From Ascarosepion bandense (Eukaryota; Mollusca; Cephalopoda; Sepiida; Sepiidae), in NCBI GenBank assembly GCA_037127315.1, contig JBBBDQ010001937.1, forward strand, positions 457,501-521,500: a DNA stretch of 64,000 bases. Reading direction: 5' to 3'. The position numbers were made by a program, and so were the translations under genes. Positions 22,406 to 32,141 of this stretch are shown here, in pieces; within the stretch, counting starts at the first letter, position 1; each line of letters begins with the position of its first letter. The notes below the pieces were generated by a model. That model was not told the origin of the DNA, did not search any database, and worked only from the letters and a program-made list of their open reading frames with translations.

Positions 22406-22434
22406 ACAAAGTTCTATTTATAAATAAGTTTAGA
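21660..22434 (-). mobile_element. Non-autonomous Helitron, complete long form
   Basis: 775 bp on the minus strand, with TCTAAAC at 22434, CTAG at 21660-21663, an A before the 5' end and a T after the 3' end. The hairpin CCCGAGCAACCCCGGG lies just before the terminus. It contains a (CA)n tract (22344-22404) and an (AT)n tract (22049-22085). It is the best full-length reference for the family in this window, with 53251-54027. Confidence 0.9.
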
Positions 22435-23146
22435 TATGACGGTACATCATGCAAATTTTTTGAGGAATCCATTTCTTTTTTTTTTTTGCAGGCACTAATT
22501 CCTCTGTGAAACTTATTTTCCAAATTATTATTCTATTTTTCCATACATATCCGCTTCCTTACAAATACCGTTCATCCTCCTCCTTTGATCGGTCAAATAT
22601 TAGGATATATTATTTTCGAGTAATTTTTACTACGATATTCACTCGCAAAAAATATTATTTTTACAATCTTAAAAATTAAGTTCGAATTTAATAATAAAAA
22701 TTGAAAAATATGCTAATGAGAAATTTTTGAAGAATTTCATGATAATTATTATTTATAGAATTTGTGGAACTCGGTGATCTTTTTTTATTTGCGTTGAAGT
22801 TTATATCTTTAACGAAAGGAAGCGCCATTTTCATCGTTAGCTTACTTTCTGAAACTGCTGAACAAGATTACATGTCTATGGGAAACTCTGTCTGATTCAC
22901 ACCTTCGTACTTTGCAAACGAGATGTATAGTGCTAATTGTCCTACCAGGTTCATTAGAAAAATAATTATTTGTTCTAGCCTTCCTCTGTTTCTTTGAGTT
23001 GGATAACAAGTTGCCAGTCTAGGAATCCATTCAGGGTGACAAGGTGTAAATCGAATTTATCTGGCTGCATGAAAAAGGATGTAAACACACAATGCTACAA
23101 ATTGAACTCACGCTGTTAAATTCACTTTTGCCATTTCTTGCACAGT
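22435..23146. other. Unassigned region
   Basis: No supported gene, RNA fold or repeat. Confidence 0.4.
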
Positions 23147-23345
23147 AATGAGTGTAGGGATGTGCGTTTTGGATATCGGCTCGGAACGACATATCGAGGA
23201 GCCGAGTTCGAATTCCAGTTGAATTCGTTGCATTCATGTACGTGCGAATATCCTTGGGTACCCGTTTCTTTCTTCTAGTTATGGGTTAAATAACAGGACA
23301 GATTAGGTTCTCTAGCCTTGGTTGGCAGCCATAGCTTGAGAGAGA
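23147..23345 (+). mobile_element. tRNA-derived SINE, tail-truncated
   Basis: tRNA-like head GGATATCGGCTCGGAACGAC with B box GAGTTCGAATTCC, then the body with TTATGGGTTAAATAACAGG. Same family as 28305-28590. It has no 5S part. Confidence 0.8.
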
Positions 23346-23394
23346 AGCGGCGGATGATAACAATTCCCAAATGGTATTTCTACGTAATTGAATA

Positions 23395-23457
23395 AAACGA
23401 ATTCATCTGGGATTCGAACTCGAGTTGATATCCACTGTACCACAACACACATCCTAT
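23395..23457 (-). mobile_element. tRNA-SINE head fragment
   Basis: About 60 bases of the same tRNA-like head in inverted orientation, ending ACCACAACACACATCC. Confidence 0.65.
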
Positions 23458-23639
23458 CAGCCTAAATAATTCTATTTGTGAGTCTTTCAGAATAAATCAA
23501 GCCAATCTATATCAACAAAAAAAAAAAAAACAACTACCAAACAAATAATATTTTATAATTATATTTTAAAGAAAGCAACGGTTAATTACTCAACAAAGGT
23601 AAACATTGTCTCAATTACTGCTTCATGGGTTTAGAAAAT

Positions 23640-24000
23640 GTACGTAACCAAATGCAGTCGACACTTCTACTTCTACAGCTTCTTTTCTCGCACTTCCCGC
23701 CTGTGGAACTCGCTTCCATATTCTTGCTTTCCGGACGGCTACAACCTCCAGGAATTTAAATGCAAAGCCAATACTCATCTCTTAACCACTTGACTCCAGT
23801 TCTTTCCACACCACCCCGTATATTTCCTTTCCTTTCTCTCCACCTTTGCAAATGACATCACTCCTGTATTCCCATCCTTCTCTTGCTCCTTTCTAACTGG
23901 TTCGTCCTTCTCCTCAATCTCCTAATCTTTTTCTCTTTGTAGCCGCCTGCAAATCAGTGGCGTTACCGCCTTGCTCGGGATGATATGATTTAAAAAAATC
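23640..24000 (+). mobile_element. LINE 3' end (C-terminal domain and 3' UTR)
   Basis: Translation includes FFSRTSRLWNSLPYSC-type sequence, FPDGYNLQEFKCKANTHLLT and then a stop, with a 3' UTR ending CCGCCTTGCTCGGGATGATA plus a T/A-rich tail. A 5'-truncated copy of the major LINE family in the window. The W-N-S-L block is the conserved C-terminal motif of CR1/Jockey-superfamily elements. Confidence 0.85.
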
Positions 24001-24500
24001 CTTTTTTGTTGATTAAAGGCCACACAGTAGAGGACATTGTGGAGAGCCATGATAGGTAACGTCCTAAATAGACACGAAGAATAGAAGAATGAGCTTATGT
24101 GAACGGTTGATAGAACAAGTTTTAGAACATATTGCAAAAGACAAAATTTATTAAGAACTACAAATGATAAGACACTGTGGAGAGCTATGATCGTCAACGG
24201 CTTGAAAGGATGTGGTACAAAGAAGAAGAAGAAGAAGAAGAAGAAGAAGAAGAAGAAGAAGAAAAGAAGAAGAAAAAGAAAAAGAAGACGAAGAAGAAGA
24301 AGGAAAAGAAAAAGAAGAAAAAGAAGAAGAAGAAGAAGAAGAAGAAACGAACTTGCATAAATGATTTTCAGAAAAAATGTTAGTGAAGATAGCTAAATAA
24401 AAAAATTACTAAGATCTTATAAGGAATTGTGAAGAGCTATGATCCCCAACGTCCAGATTGGGCACGGCGCATAGAAGATAAATAAAACTAACCTCTTTAC
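24001..24500 (+). mobile_element. Three RTE-like LINE 3' ends and a (GAA)n tract
   Basis: Three segments (about 24018-24075, 24168-24218 and 24416-24475) encode variants of LWRAMI.NV followed by G-H/C-G-T-like endings. The middle one runs into a purine tract of GAA/AAG repeats (24219-24350) that is probably an expanded 3' tail. These are very short 5'-truncated insertions of one LINE family. Confidence 0.65.
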
Positions 24501-24934
24501 GAAATGAAAGGAAAAGATAAAAAAATACGCTTCTAATGAACGCGAAAAGCAGACATATTATAAACTTTATCTAAACTCCGGGAAACGAACTTCGATTGAC
24601 ATTGTAGAACGGAAAACGGACAACGTCATAGAAAAGAGAGAAATCACTCCAAGCAAAAATGAATTTCAATCCGGAAATCTGATTATCTGAAAAATAATGG
24701 CGGTTATTAAATAAAAATATATTGATTTTTTCATGTGCATTTCTCGACTTATTCGACCATTTTCGTCCATATTGCATGAACTTTCAGAACGCCTGCAACA
24801 ATTTGTCTCAGCAACAACCTGTCTATTGTTTATTTATCTCGAGAATCTCTTCTTCAAAACTGTAGTCATTATTCTGTCTACTTTATTTGATAAGCACGTT
24901 ACGCACTGATTGTATCTGCTTCTCTTGGATTCAA
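24501..24934. other. Unassigned region
   Basis: No supported features. Confidence 0.4.
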
Positions 24935-25230
24935 AACACGCATATTGAGCACCTCTGGAAGAATGATAGACTTTGAAATATAATAGTTACTCTGGCATCT
25001 AAGCATCGTTCATTCAGCAATGAATTAGAACATTCTCAACTAATGGGCGTGTATAATGATAATATACACGCTAAAAAGTCTGCCCCCTTCTACCGAGCGC
25101 CCGTAGCTCAGAGGTAGGATCGCCGACTGACGCCAATTCGGTGGGGTTTCAATCCTGGGTTAAAAGCAATCGGAGTGTAACCGTAGTGAAAAGCTGTGAT
25201 ACAGCAAAACAGATCTCCTTGCGGATGACT
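24935..25230 (+). mobile_element. Ribozyme-type tRNA SINE, subfamily A (first of tandem pair)
   Basis: About 150-base leader, then a tRNA-like head (A box TAGCTCAGAGGTAGGA, B box GGTTTCAATCC), then the hammerhead-derived 3' end at 25175-25229 and an AT run. The leader is shared with 33691-33930. The next copy follows in the same orientation after only about 18 bases of (AT)n. RNA polymerase III transcription is expected from the boxes. Confidence 0.85.
25175..25229 (+). ncRNA. Degenerate hammerhead motif in SINE
   Basis: Stem I (CCGUA/UGCGG) and stem II (GCUGU/ACAGC) are intact. The core strand reads GUGAAAA, GAAA is AAAA and the cleavage triplet region is altered, so it is probably inactive. 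Confidence 0.7.
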
Positions 25231-25249
25231 ATATATATATATATATATT

Positions 25250-25476
25250 GCGCATCGCTCATTCAGTGAAATGAATTAGACCGCTCTAGCTATTGGGCAC
25301 GTAAAATGATATGCGCTAAAAAGTCTGCCTACTTCCACTGAACGCCCATAGCCCAAAGTTAGATTCGCCGACTGACGCCATTTCGGTTCGGTTTCAATCC
25401 TGGGTTAAAAAAGCAATCGGAGTCTAACCATACTGATGAGATGTGATACAGCGAAACAAATCTGTCTGCGGATGAC
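25250..25476 (+). mobile_element. Ribozyme-type tRNA SINE, subfamily A (second of tandem pair)
   Basis: Shorter leader, tRNA-like head with B box GGTTTCAATCC, then the hammerhead at 25422-25476 and an AT tract. The distance from the first copy's cleavage position to this one's is about 250 bases, which would define a unit-length RNA. Confidence 0.85.
25422..25476 (+). ncRNA. Hammerhead ribozyme, core intact, stems with mismatches
   Basis: CUGAUGA and GAAA are intact and the cleavage triplet is GUC. Stem II (GAUGU/ACAGC) has one A-G mismatch and stem I (CCAUA/UGCGG) one A-C mismatch. Stem III pairs ACA with UGU around AAUC. It may be weakly active. Confidence 0.75.
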
Positions 25477-25498
25477 AATATATATATATATATATATA

Positions 25499-26591
25499 CG
25501 TGGTTGTGTGGGCAAGTTTCGTTAAAACTGAGAGATATAGTTAAGATTTTATATGATCTTGTCTTTTTTTTTCAGAACATAAATTATATAAAAATTGTCT
25601 GAATGTTTTATTATCTAAGCGCTTTTGGCTATATATTTAGCCATTATCAGTGATTAATTCCATTTAAATTTAACTGAATATACAAATTGTTTTATGTATG
25701 TATGTATTTTGTCAGAGATTTTGAAAGAGAATTTTTTTTATTACTGAAAAATCATGGCTCCTGTGTCCATTGTAAACAGAAAAAAACAACTGAGTAATGG
25801 CCAAAGGAGTAGAGGCCAGAAATTTCGTTATTAGTTCGCGGGTTATAAAAAAAAAACAACTACTTATTTTTATCATATTGTACAGTACACACGCATATAC
25901 ACACACACAATTACTAAAGCTGCTACTGCTACGGTAATGTTATAGGCTCTCTCACCCTATTCTCTCACTATTTACTACCCTTCATGTTGGCAAAGGTGAG
26001 AAAAATGTTGAGGAGAGTAGCGTTTATAAAAAAGACAGAGGGGAAGGAAAATCTCGTGTAGTGAGTAAGTGTGTTATCTTTCTTCAGTGGTGTAAGGAAC
26101 GGAGGAACTAAGTAACTAAGTAATTAATGAAAGAACAAGCAGAATTATTATATGATATTTACATATGTCTCACACAGATAAACTATGACACATGTCTACA
26201 GAATAATCAGTGTTTTAAGAGAACAAAACGTGTCTTGCTTATAATAATTCTCTACGAGAATTGGAACTTCAGATTCTTCTTTGTTTCATTTGAAGCTATA
26301 TTTACGACTCCATATTCGAGCGGGCTGGATTTGCCTACTATGGCGCCAGGGAGGACATGATCCACAAGCAGGAACACGGCGAAACATGAGTTTCTCCCGT
26401 ATTAAGATTCCTGTGCCACTTATTTTCTATATCTAGTGAAGATATACAACCATAGAAAAGCGGCGCCAGTTCCATGAAAGCTGTAATTCGTGGCAGTTGT
26501 CTGCACCAGTAAGTATCATGGACAAGACAATTGGTCAGTTTGGCACCTGAAAAACAGACTGTTCGGCTACTTTCGTCACACATTTTTTTTT
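25499..26591. other. Mostly unassigned; decayed hammerhead-like repeat at 25600-25660
   Basis: Around 25608-25652 the minus strand gives CUGAUAA, an extra U, stem II GGCUA/UAGCC, AAAA and a palindromic AGCGCU. This is a decayed relative of the Penelope-type motifs. The rest (to 26591) has no supported gene, though 26330-26580 is somewhat GC-richer. Confidence 0.45.
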
Positions 26592-26800
26592 CTTCTAATA
26601 ATCATATTACCCCAACCAAGGCATTTTACTGCCACTGTTGAGCAGGGGCTTACATAGGAGGAAATTATGAGAAAGAGTGGCAGGTTATATGGGGTGTCAG
26701 GAAGTGGGTAAGAGAAAGATGACTGTGGCCAGGAGGGATAAATTTTTATATTAATTGTAATGAAGAAGTGATCCCCCACTTAATACCGACCTTATAATAG
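26592..26800 (-). mobile_element. LINE 3' UTR fragment
   Basis: Near-duplicate of the 3' UTR at 26817-26960 (GGCATTTTACTGCCACTGTT and TTATGAGAAAGAGTG shared). It has no coding part. It lies in the same orientation immediately next to the longer copy. Confidence 0.75.
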
Positions 26801-26816
26801 TATAAATATATATATA

Positions 26817-27405
26817 TTTTAATAATCATATCGCCCTAAGCTGGGCATTTTACTGCCACTGTTGAGCAGTTGCTTACATAGGAAGAAATTATGAGAAAGA
26901 GTGACCGGTTATAGAGGGTGTCAGGATGTGGATAAAAGAAGAATGAGAATACTGATGAGAGTGGATCGGACGGAGAAAGTTAGTAAGATAGGAGATGACT
27001 ATTGACTTTACATTTAAATTCTTGGAGATTGTAGCTGTCGGGAAAACAAGTAAATGGAAGGGAATTCCACAGGCGGGAAGTGCGAGAAAAGAAGCTAATG
27101 AAGTAGAATTGGCATTTACAATTAATCGGTTTCACAGTAAACGGGTGGGACTTAGTTGCTAATCTTGTGGCTCGAGTAAATTCATATACAGGAGGCACTA
27201 GTGAGCTAAGTTCATCGGAGCAGAAGACGTGAAAGTATTTGTAGAAGAGACACAGGGAAGCCACGTTGCGCCGGTGAGAAAGTGGCTGTATCCGAGCTGC
27301 CAAGTCGGGTATGATCACATTACAGATTCTCCGTTGAGTTTTGTCAAGGACAAGTTGGATAGGAGGAACACCCAACCAGATATAGCAGGAGTATTCAATG
27401 CACTC
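26817..27405 (-). pseudogene. LINE C-terminal domain with 3' UTR
   Basis: The minus-strand frame ending at 26980 encodes about 131 residues: DKTQRRICNVIIPDLA, RRNVASLCLFYKYFHVFCSD, ATRLATKSHPFTVKPI, FFSRTSRLWNSLPFTCFPDS and YNLQEFKCKVNSHLLSY, then a stop. Upstream, ECIEYSCYIWLGVPP continues the homology to about 27405. This is the domain after RT in a CR1/Jockey-superfamily LINE. It is open across its length but lacks RT and endonuclease, so it is a 5'-truncated copy. Confidence 0.88.
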
Positions 27406-28304
27406 TACAAATTAGAGTCACTAAGAGGTCGTTACGTGGCTTCAACTTGACCAAATAAAGACAAATCGCTTTTTGCATCCCCACCGATCAAATTTTCCGG
27501 TGATGGCCACACTCGTTTATCGATTTGACAGAGAGCATGAACAATTATAATACATTAATCAAAAGTGTAGGTAAACTATTCATGTTTATTTTGCTTTTTT
27601 ATTTTGTTTTTATTAGATTTGTTTGTGATAGTTTCACTCCAGGGAAGACGACAATGCCACTTAGACGAAAGGGGTTACATGTCATGAAAGAGAAACATAA
27701 GACGTTAGTAAGAAGAAGACAATAAAAGAACAGGTTTAAGGAAGACATAAGATGGCTATTGAAACATCATTTACATTTTTAAGATCGAACGTGGCTGAAA
27801 AGTAAGACGTCAACCCAGACTTTCACAGGTTAAAAGTGCAGAAAAAACAAAATCTGAGGATAGACGGCGGCATGTAAGTAGTTCAACAGTAAAACGGCGG
27901 AACTTAGTTGCCAATTAAAAAGGTATATGTACTGGTTGGAAGAGTTCATTTCGTTGGATGGGTGATGCCGCCATGATATAAAATATTTACAAAAAAAAAT
28001 GGCGAGTTTCCGAGTCGTATATTTGAAAAAGATTCAAATATTTTGAAGAGATGTCAAAGTAGCAAATATGTGGTTTTACAGAAGGATGCTGAGGATATCA
28101 TGGACCGAGCACGTGAGCCACAATGAGGTTTTGAAGAAGATGCAAACAAAAAAAATCAAATACCAACAAAAACAGAACAGATTGTTTTTCTTGTATTCCT
28201 ATTAATTTCACTCAAAATGTTGAAGATTATTCGGGAGATTTTTCTCTTTGGAATTCTCAATTATTATTCCATTTTTTAAAATAAATTCTCATTAGTTACC
28301 AAAT
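27406..28304. other. Unassigned region
   Basis: About 900 bases with no supported gene or repeat. Short frames only. Confidence 0.4.
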
Positions 28305-28590
28305 CAGTAAAGTGCCATACGTGATACACGCTTGGGCGATCATGTCTCGAAAGAGGCATGACTGACTGGGCAGAAGATTATCCCGCAGTAGGTTGCCATT
28401 GCTTTCTGCGGTAGACTGGTTGTCGGCCAAGGATATAGAAGCCAATCTGTCGTGTTATTTAACCTATAACTGGAGGGAAGAGACGGATTAATACCTTTCC
28501 CAAGGGTATTTGCGCGTAAGTGAATGCAATGAATTCAACTAGGAATTCGAACTCGTTCCGAGCCGATATCCACTGGACCACAACGCACAT
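28305..28590 (-). mobile_element. tRNA-derived SINE, near full length
   Basis: On the minus strand: head TGTGCGTTGTGGTCCAGTGG, B box region GAGTTCGAATTCC, body with TATAGGTTAAATAACACG, then the tail GGCAACCTACTGCGGGATAA ... GACATGATCGCCCAAGCG. It is the reference copy for this tail type in the window. It shares head and body, but not the tail, with the 5S-tRNA composite SINEs. Confidence 0.88.
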
Positions 28591-28779
28591 CCAGTTACCA
28601 AGACATCTTAAAAATTATCTAATCGCGCGGTGACTAAAAACCTTATTGGTGATCGTTTGTATTCGTTTAAGTGGAAACAATTTTGAGTTATAATATTACA
28701 TTTTATTAGATGAAGATTTAAAAAAAAAATCTCCTGGAATTATCATATTGCACTTGTTAAGTTTCACCAGTTTCAATTT

Positions 28780-30130
28780 TTTGAATGACTTAGACGAAGC
28801 ATTAGCAATTATTATTCAATATTTTGAGTAGTATTTCTTTATTCTTATTTCTCTTGCTTTTTCACCAAGTAGTAATAGTCTTAACATGTCTGAATTTCTT
28901 AGATGAAGCATTGGCAATTCTTATTCATTTTTTGACTAGTATTTCTTTCATCTTATTTCTCTTGCTTTTTCACCAAGTAGTAATAGTCTTAAGTTGTCTG
29001 AATTTCTTAGATGAAACATTGGCAATTCTTATTCATTTTTTGACTAGTATTTCTTTCATCTTATTTCTCTTGCTTTTTCACCAAGTAGTAATAGTCTTAA
29101 GTTGTCTGAATTTCTTAGATGAAACATTGGCAATTATTATTCATTTTTTGACTAGTATTTCTTTCATCTTATTTCTCTTGCTTTTCTTCTAAGTAGTAAT
29201 AGTGTTAAGTTGTCTGAAATTATTAGATGATTCATTGGCAATTATTATTAATAGTAGCATTTCTTTCATCTTATATACTAAGACTAATATTTCTTTCATC
29301 TTATTTCTCTTGATTTTCTACCAGATAGTAATAGTCTTAGCTTTTCCTGAATTTTTTAGATAAAGCATTGTCAATTAATATTTTTGACTAATATTTATTT
29401 CATCTTATTTCTCTCGCTTTTCCACCAAGTAATGATAGTCTGAAGTTGTCTGACTCTTTAGATGAAGCACTGGAAATTATTATTAATAGTAGTATTTCTT
29501 TCATCTTACATACTTAAATAGTATTTCTTTCATATTTCTCTTTGTTTTTTTACCAGAAAGTAATAGTATTATATATTTATGAATTCTTTAGATGAAGCAT
29601 TTTTTAATTATATTCTTTACTCGCATTTCTTTTTTCATATTTCTGTTTGCTTTTAGTAATTCGTCTTGTCTAAATTTCTTACATGAAGCTTTGGCAATTT
29701 TTATTCATTTTTGACTCGTATTTTTTTCATCTTATTTCTCTTGCTTTTCCACCAAGTAGTAATAGTCTTAAGTTGTTTGAATTTCTTAGATGAAGCATTG
29801 ACAATAATTATTCATTTTTGACTAGTATTTCTTTCATCTTATTTCTCTTGCTTTTCCACCAAGTAGTAATAGTCTTAAGTTGTTTGAATTTCTTAGATGA
29901 AGCATTGGCAATAATTATTCATTTTTGACTAGTATTTCTTTCATATTATTCCTCTTGATTTTCCACCAAGTAGTAATAGTCTCAAGTTGTCTAAATTTCG
30001 TAGACAAAGCATTGGCAATTATTTTTCATTTTTGACTAGTACTTCTTTCATCTTATTTCTTTTGCTTTTCCACCTAGTCTTAAGTTGTCTAAATTTCTTG
30101 CATGACGCATTGCTATCTGTATATATTTTT
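28780..30130. repeat. Tandem repeat, 108-bp unit, about 12 copies
   Basis: Unit includes TTTCATCTTATTTCTCTTGC, CACCAAGTAGTAATAGTC and TTAGATGAAGCATTGGCAAT. The period is 108 in the well-conserved part (28946 to 29054). Because 108 is a multiple of three, a 122-codon hydrophobic frame stays open at 28824-29192. Later copies are diverged and the frame is lost, which argues against coding. Confidence 0.9.
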
Positions 30131-30718
30131 TACTATTATTTTTTCAACACATTTCTTTTTATTTTAGATCGTGTTTTTTTCATTGATTAAAAACCGGTTA
30201 TCCATTTTCTATTCATTGTCTCATCTTAACAAATGAGGTTGCTTTGTTGAATACACCTCATTTCAAAAACATCCGGGTACGTGATTCCACATATGATACC
30301 CAAAATCAAAATGCTATTTTCTCTTCATCCGTATTACCATCATTACAGACAGCTCGAAATTATCTTTTAGTCACATGTCCGCACATTCACACCATGATAT
30401 ATATACACAGGCACAAGCACAAATACTTTTACAAACCGTTAATTCCAGACATAGTCAAAATCATGTTCATGCCTGTGCAAGAATAATTATTTACAAACAA
30501 TTCATCTTAAGAAATGCGTATATTCGAATCTTTTTTCCCTAATTCGACAGAACAATTTAAAAGAATGACAAATCGAGTATTTTACAGTAAAAAGTAAGAA
30601 AAATAGACGAAATAATTGAAGTCCCTTATAACGATAGCGCGTAGAAAATAACGGCAACATATATATTTATGGAAATTAACGAAGATTAACGAAACTTGGT
30701 TATAAACAACTGACAATT
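30131..30718. other. Unassigned region
   Basis: An 80-codon frame (30244-30486) has no recognisable motif. Nothing else seen. Confidence 0.4.
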
Positions 30719-31128
30719 TGAAATGATTTGTTTGAACATTATTTTTGATCGATACTCGTATTTAAGTATATATTCTGTTTTTTAATTAAACATTATTATA
30801 TATTTATATCTACCTGCCTTATTATTTACGATAAATTTTTATGACGAAAATGTGTGTCATTCGGCAGGATTCGGTAGGATTCAGGTTTGGACTGAAGGTC
30901 ATTCGTGGTCGTGAGGTTTAAGACGTGCCAGATCATATGGTAGCTTCCCCTATATGGATAGGGGTCGCAGGTCCGAATCCTGCTGAATGACACACATTTT
31001 CATAATAAAAATTTATCGTAAATAATCACGCCGATAGATAGATATAAATAATACTTTTTAATTAAAAAACAGAATATCTACTGAAATACGAGTATCGATC
31101 AAAAATAATGTTCAAACAAATCATTATA
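30719..31128. mobile_element. Foldback element carrying a tRNA-like sequence
   Basis: The arms 30719-30868 and 30982-31128 are inverted copies of each other (for example AATGATTTGTTTGAACATTA against its complement at the far end, and TTACGATAAATTTTTAT near the centre). Between them lies a class II tRNA-like cloverleaf (30899-30991). No target duplication or transposase is visible. It could be a foldback/MITE-type element or an inverted pair of pol III-derived copies. Confidence 0.75.
30899..30991 (+). tRNA. tRNA-like cloverleaf (class II, Leu/Ser type), probably a pseudogene
   Basis: All stems form: acceptor TCATTCG/TGAATGA (one G-U pair), D stem GTC/GAC with GG in the loop, anticodon stem TGCCA/TGGTA, variable arm CCCCTAT/ATAGGGG, T stem GCAGG/CCTGC with loop TCCGAAT. 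The internal promoter boxes look usable (TGGTCGTGAGG and GGTCCGAATCC). The anticodon loop is GATCATA, lacking U33 and giving an apparent TCA, so decoding is unlikely. The acceptor could also be shifted by one base. Confidence 0.65.
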
Positions 31129-31252
31129 TATATATTTATGAAACTACTACTAAGTATCTTACATTAAGACATAAAAAAACCTGAGTGTGACAATTGCAAA
31201 ATATATTTGACAGGTATGATGTATATATGTGTGTATATATATATATATATAT
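31129..31252. other. Short AT-rich linker with (AT)n
   Basis: No gene. Joins the foldback to the Tc1-like left end at 31253. Confidence 0.5.
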
Positions 31253-31680
31253 AGTGCTATGCAAAAGTATTAGGATAAGAACTAGTTTATCTTTTATGAG
31301 GCATATTGACAGAAAATAAACAATTGAATTAAAGCAATTTGATTTACATAAAAAATGATTTAACAAGAAAAAACTTGTTACAAAATAAATTTAATATTTA
31401 AATTTTACATTCTTGGAGATTGTAGCTGTCCGGGAAGCAAGTAAATGGAAGGAAATTCCACAGGTAGGAAATGCGAGAAAAGAAGCTATTGGAGTAGAAT
31501 TTACGTTTATATTTTAATGGTTTCACAGTAAAAGGGTGGGACCAAGTTACTTTGATCCTTTTGCTTTAAGGCCTTTGGCTTCAATCACAGCCTTCATTTT
31601 GTCAGGCATTGACATCACAAGCTTCTTCAATGTATCTAATGTTATCTTCTGCCAAATACAGAAACAGAAACACAGAAAAT
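31253..31680 (+). mobile_element. Tc1/mariner-like element, left part, interrupted
   Basis: The left end GTGCTATGCAAAAGTATTAG is followed by sequence colinear with 782-1000. It breaks at about 31398 for an inverted LINE fragment and resumes near 31553 with TTTGATCCTTTTGCTTTAAG ... CACAGCCTTCATTTTGTCAG, parallel to 955-1010. The right end is missing. Confidence 0.75.
31398..31553 (-). mobile_element. Internal LINE fragment inserted in the Tc1-like element
   Basis: Minus strand encodes SHPFTVKPLKYK-like, SFFSRISYLWNFLPFTCFPD and SYNLQECKI-type sequence. It lacks the 3' UTR and tail, so it does not look like a normal 3'-primed LINE insertion. Confidence 0.75.
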
Positions 31681-31689
31681 CTAAGTAAG

Positions 31690-31785
31690 ATCTAACAAAC
31701 TTACCTAGGTTTTACCATTCGGCTCGTCAGGGTAAGATGGCTCACTGACAAGCCGAAGGGTGAAACCTAGGTGGGTTTGTTGGCT
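31690..31785. repeat. Inverted repeat (hairpin), about 36-bp arms
   Basis: The arms around ACAAACTTACCTAGGTTTTA (31697) and its near complement (about 31765) enclose about 16 bases. Resembles in style the hairpin at 327-470. No function assigned. Confidence 0.7.
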
Positions 31786-32050
31786 CTTACTTTGATTTTC
31801 TGTATTTGTTGCTCTACTTTCGGATTGAGCGTTTTAGTGTTAGGGCTTTCTTTTTTGTTTTGTTTTTTCTTTACTACGTTTATTTGACTTTTGTTCATGT
31901 ACTTCGTTTGTTTCTTTTTTTACTTCCCCTCCTTTTCCATCCGAGTTCGTTCTCGGTGGGTTTTTCAAGAAGAACTTAAATATAGTATAACAATTACTAG
32001 TATTAGCACTATTATTTTTGTTACTATTAATATTGTTATTATTATTATTG

Positions 32051-32086
<36 letters not shown>
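31786..32086. other. Unassigned, T-rich, ending in (ATT)n and (AT)n
   Basis: Low-complexity tail: ATT-type repeats at about 32018-32051 and (AT)n at 32052-32085. No gene. Confidence 0.5.
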
Positions 32087-32087
<1 letters not shown>

Positions 32088-32141
32088 TCAGCCACATACA
32101 AGCCCGTTTCGCTGTATCACAGCTCATCAGTGTGGCTAGAC
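32087..32141 (-). ncRNA. Hammerhead ribozyme, subfamily B
   Basis: 55 nt: stem I AGCCACA/UGUGGCU (7 bp, plus GUC/GAC beyond a bulged U), core CUGAUGA, stem II GCUGU/ACAGC with loop GAU, GAAA, stem III ACG/UGU (one wobble) with a 4-base loop, cleavage triplet GUA. All invariant core bases are present. Stem I differs in sequence from subfamily A yet pairs perfectly, which is covariation support. Confidence 0.82.

Noticed and set aside
24177..24383. Glu/Lys-rich frame resembling a charged nuclear protein
   Set aside because: It is the (GAA)n tail of a LINE 3' end; only the first residues derive from LINE coding sequence, in another frame.
30899..30991. Functional tRNA reading UGA or selenocysteine because the loop shows TCA
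   Set aside because: U33 is missing, the arm lengths are those of Leu/Ser tRNAs, and the selenocysteine-specific long acceptor/D arm is absent.
31690..31785. Two CUGACGAGCCGAA-like stretches in the hairpin arms as minimal hammerheads
   Set aside because: Only GCC lies between CUGACGA and GAA, leaving no stem II, and GAAA reads GAAU or GAAG.
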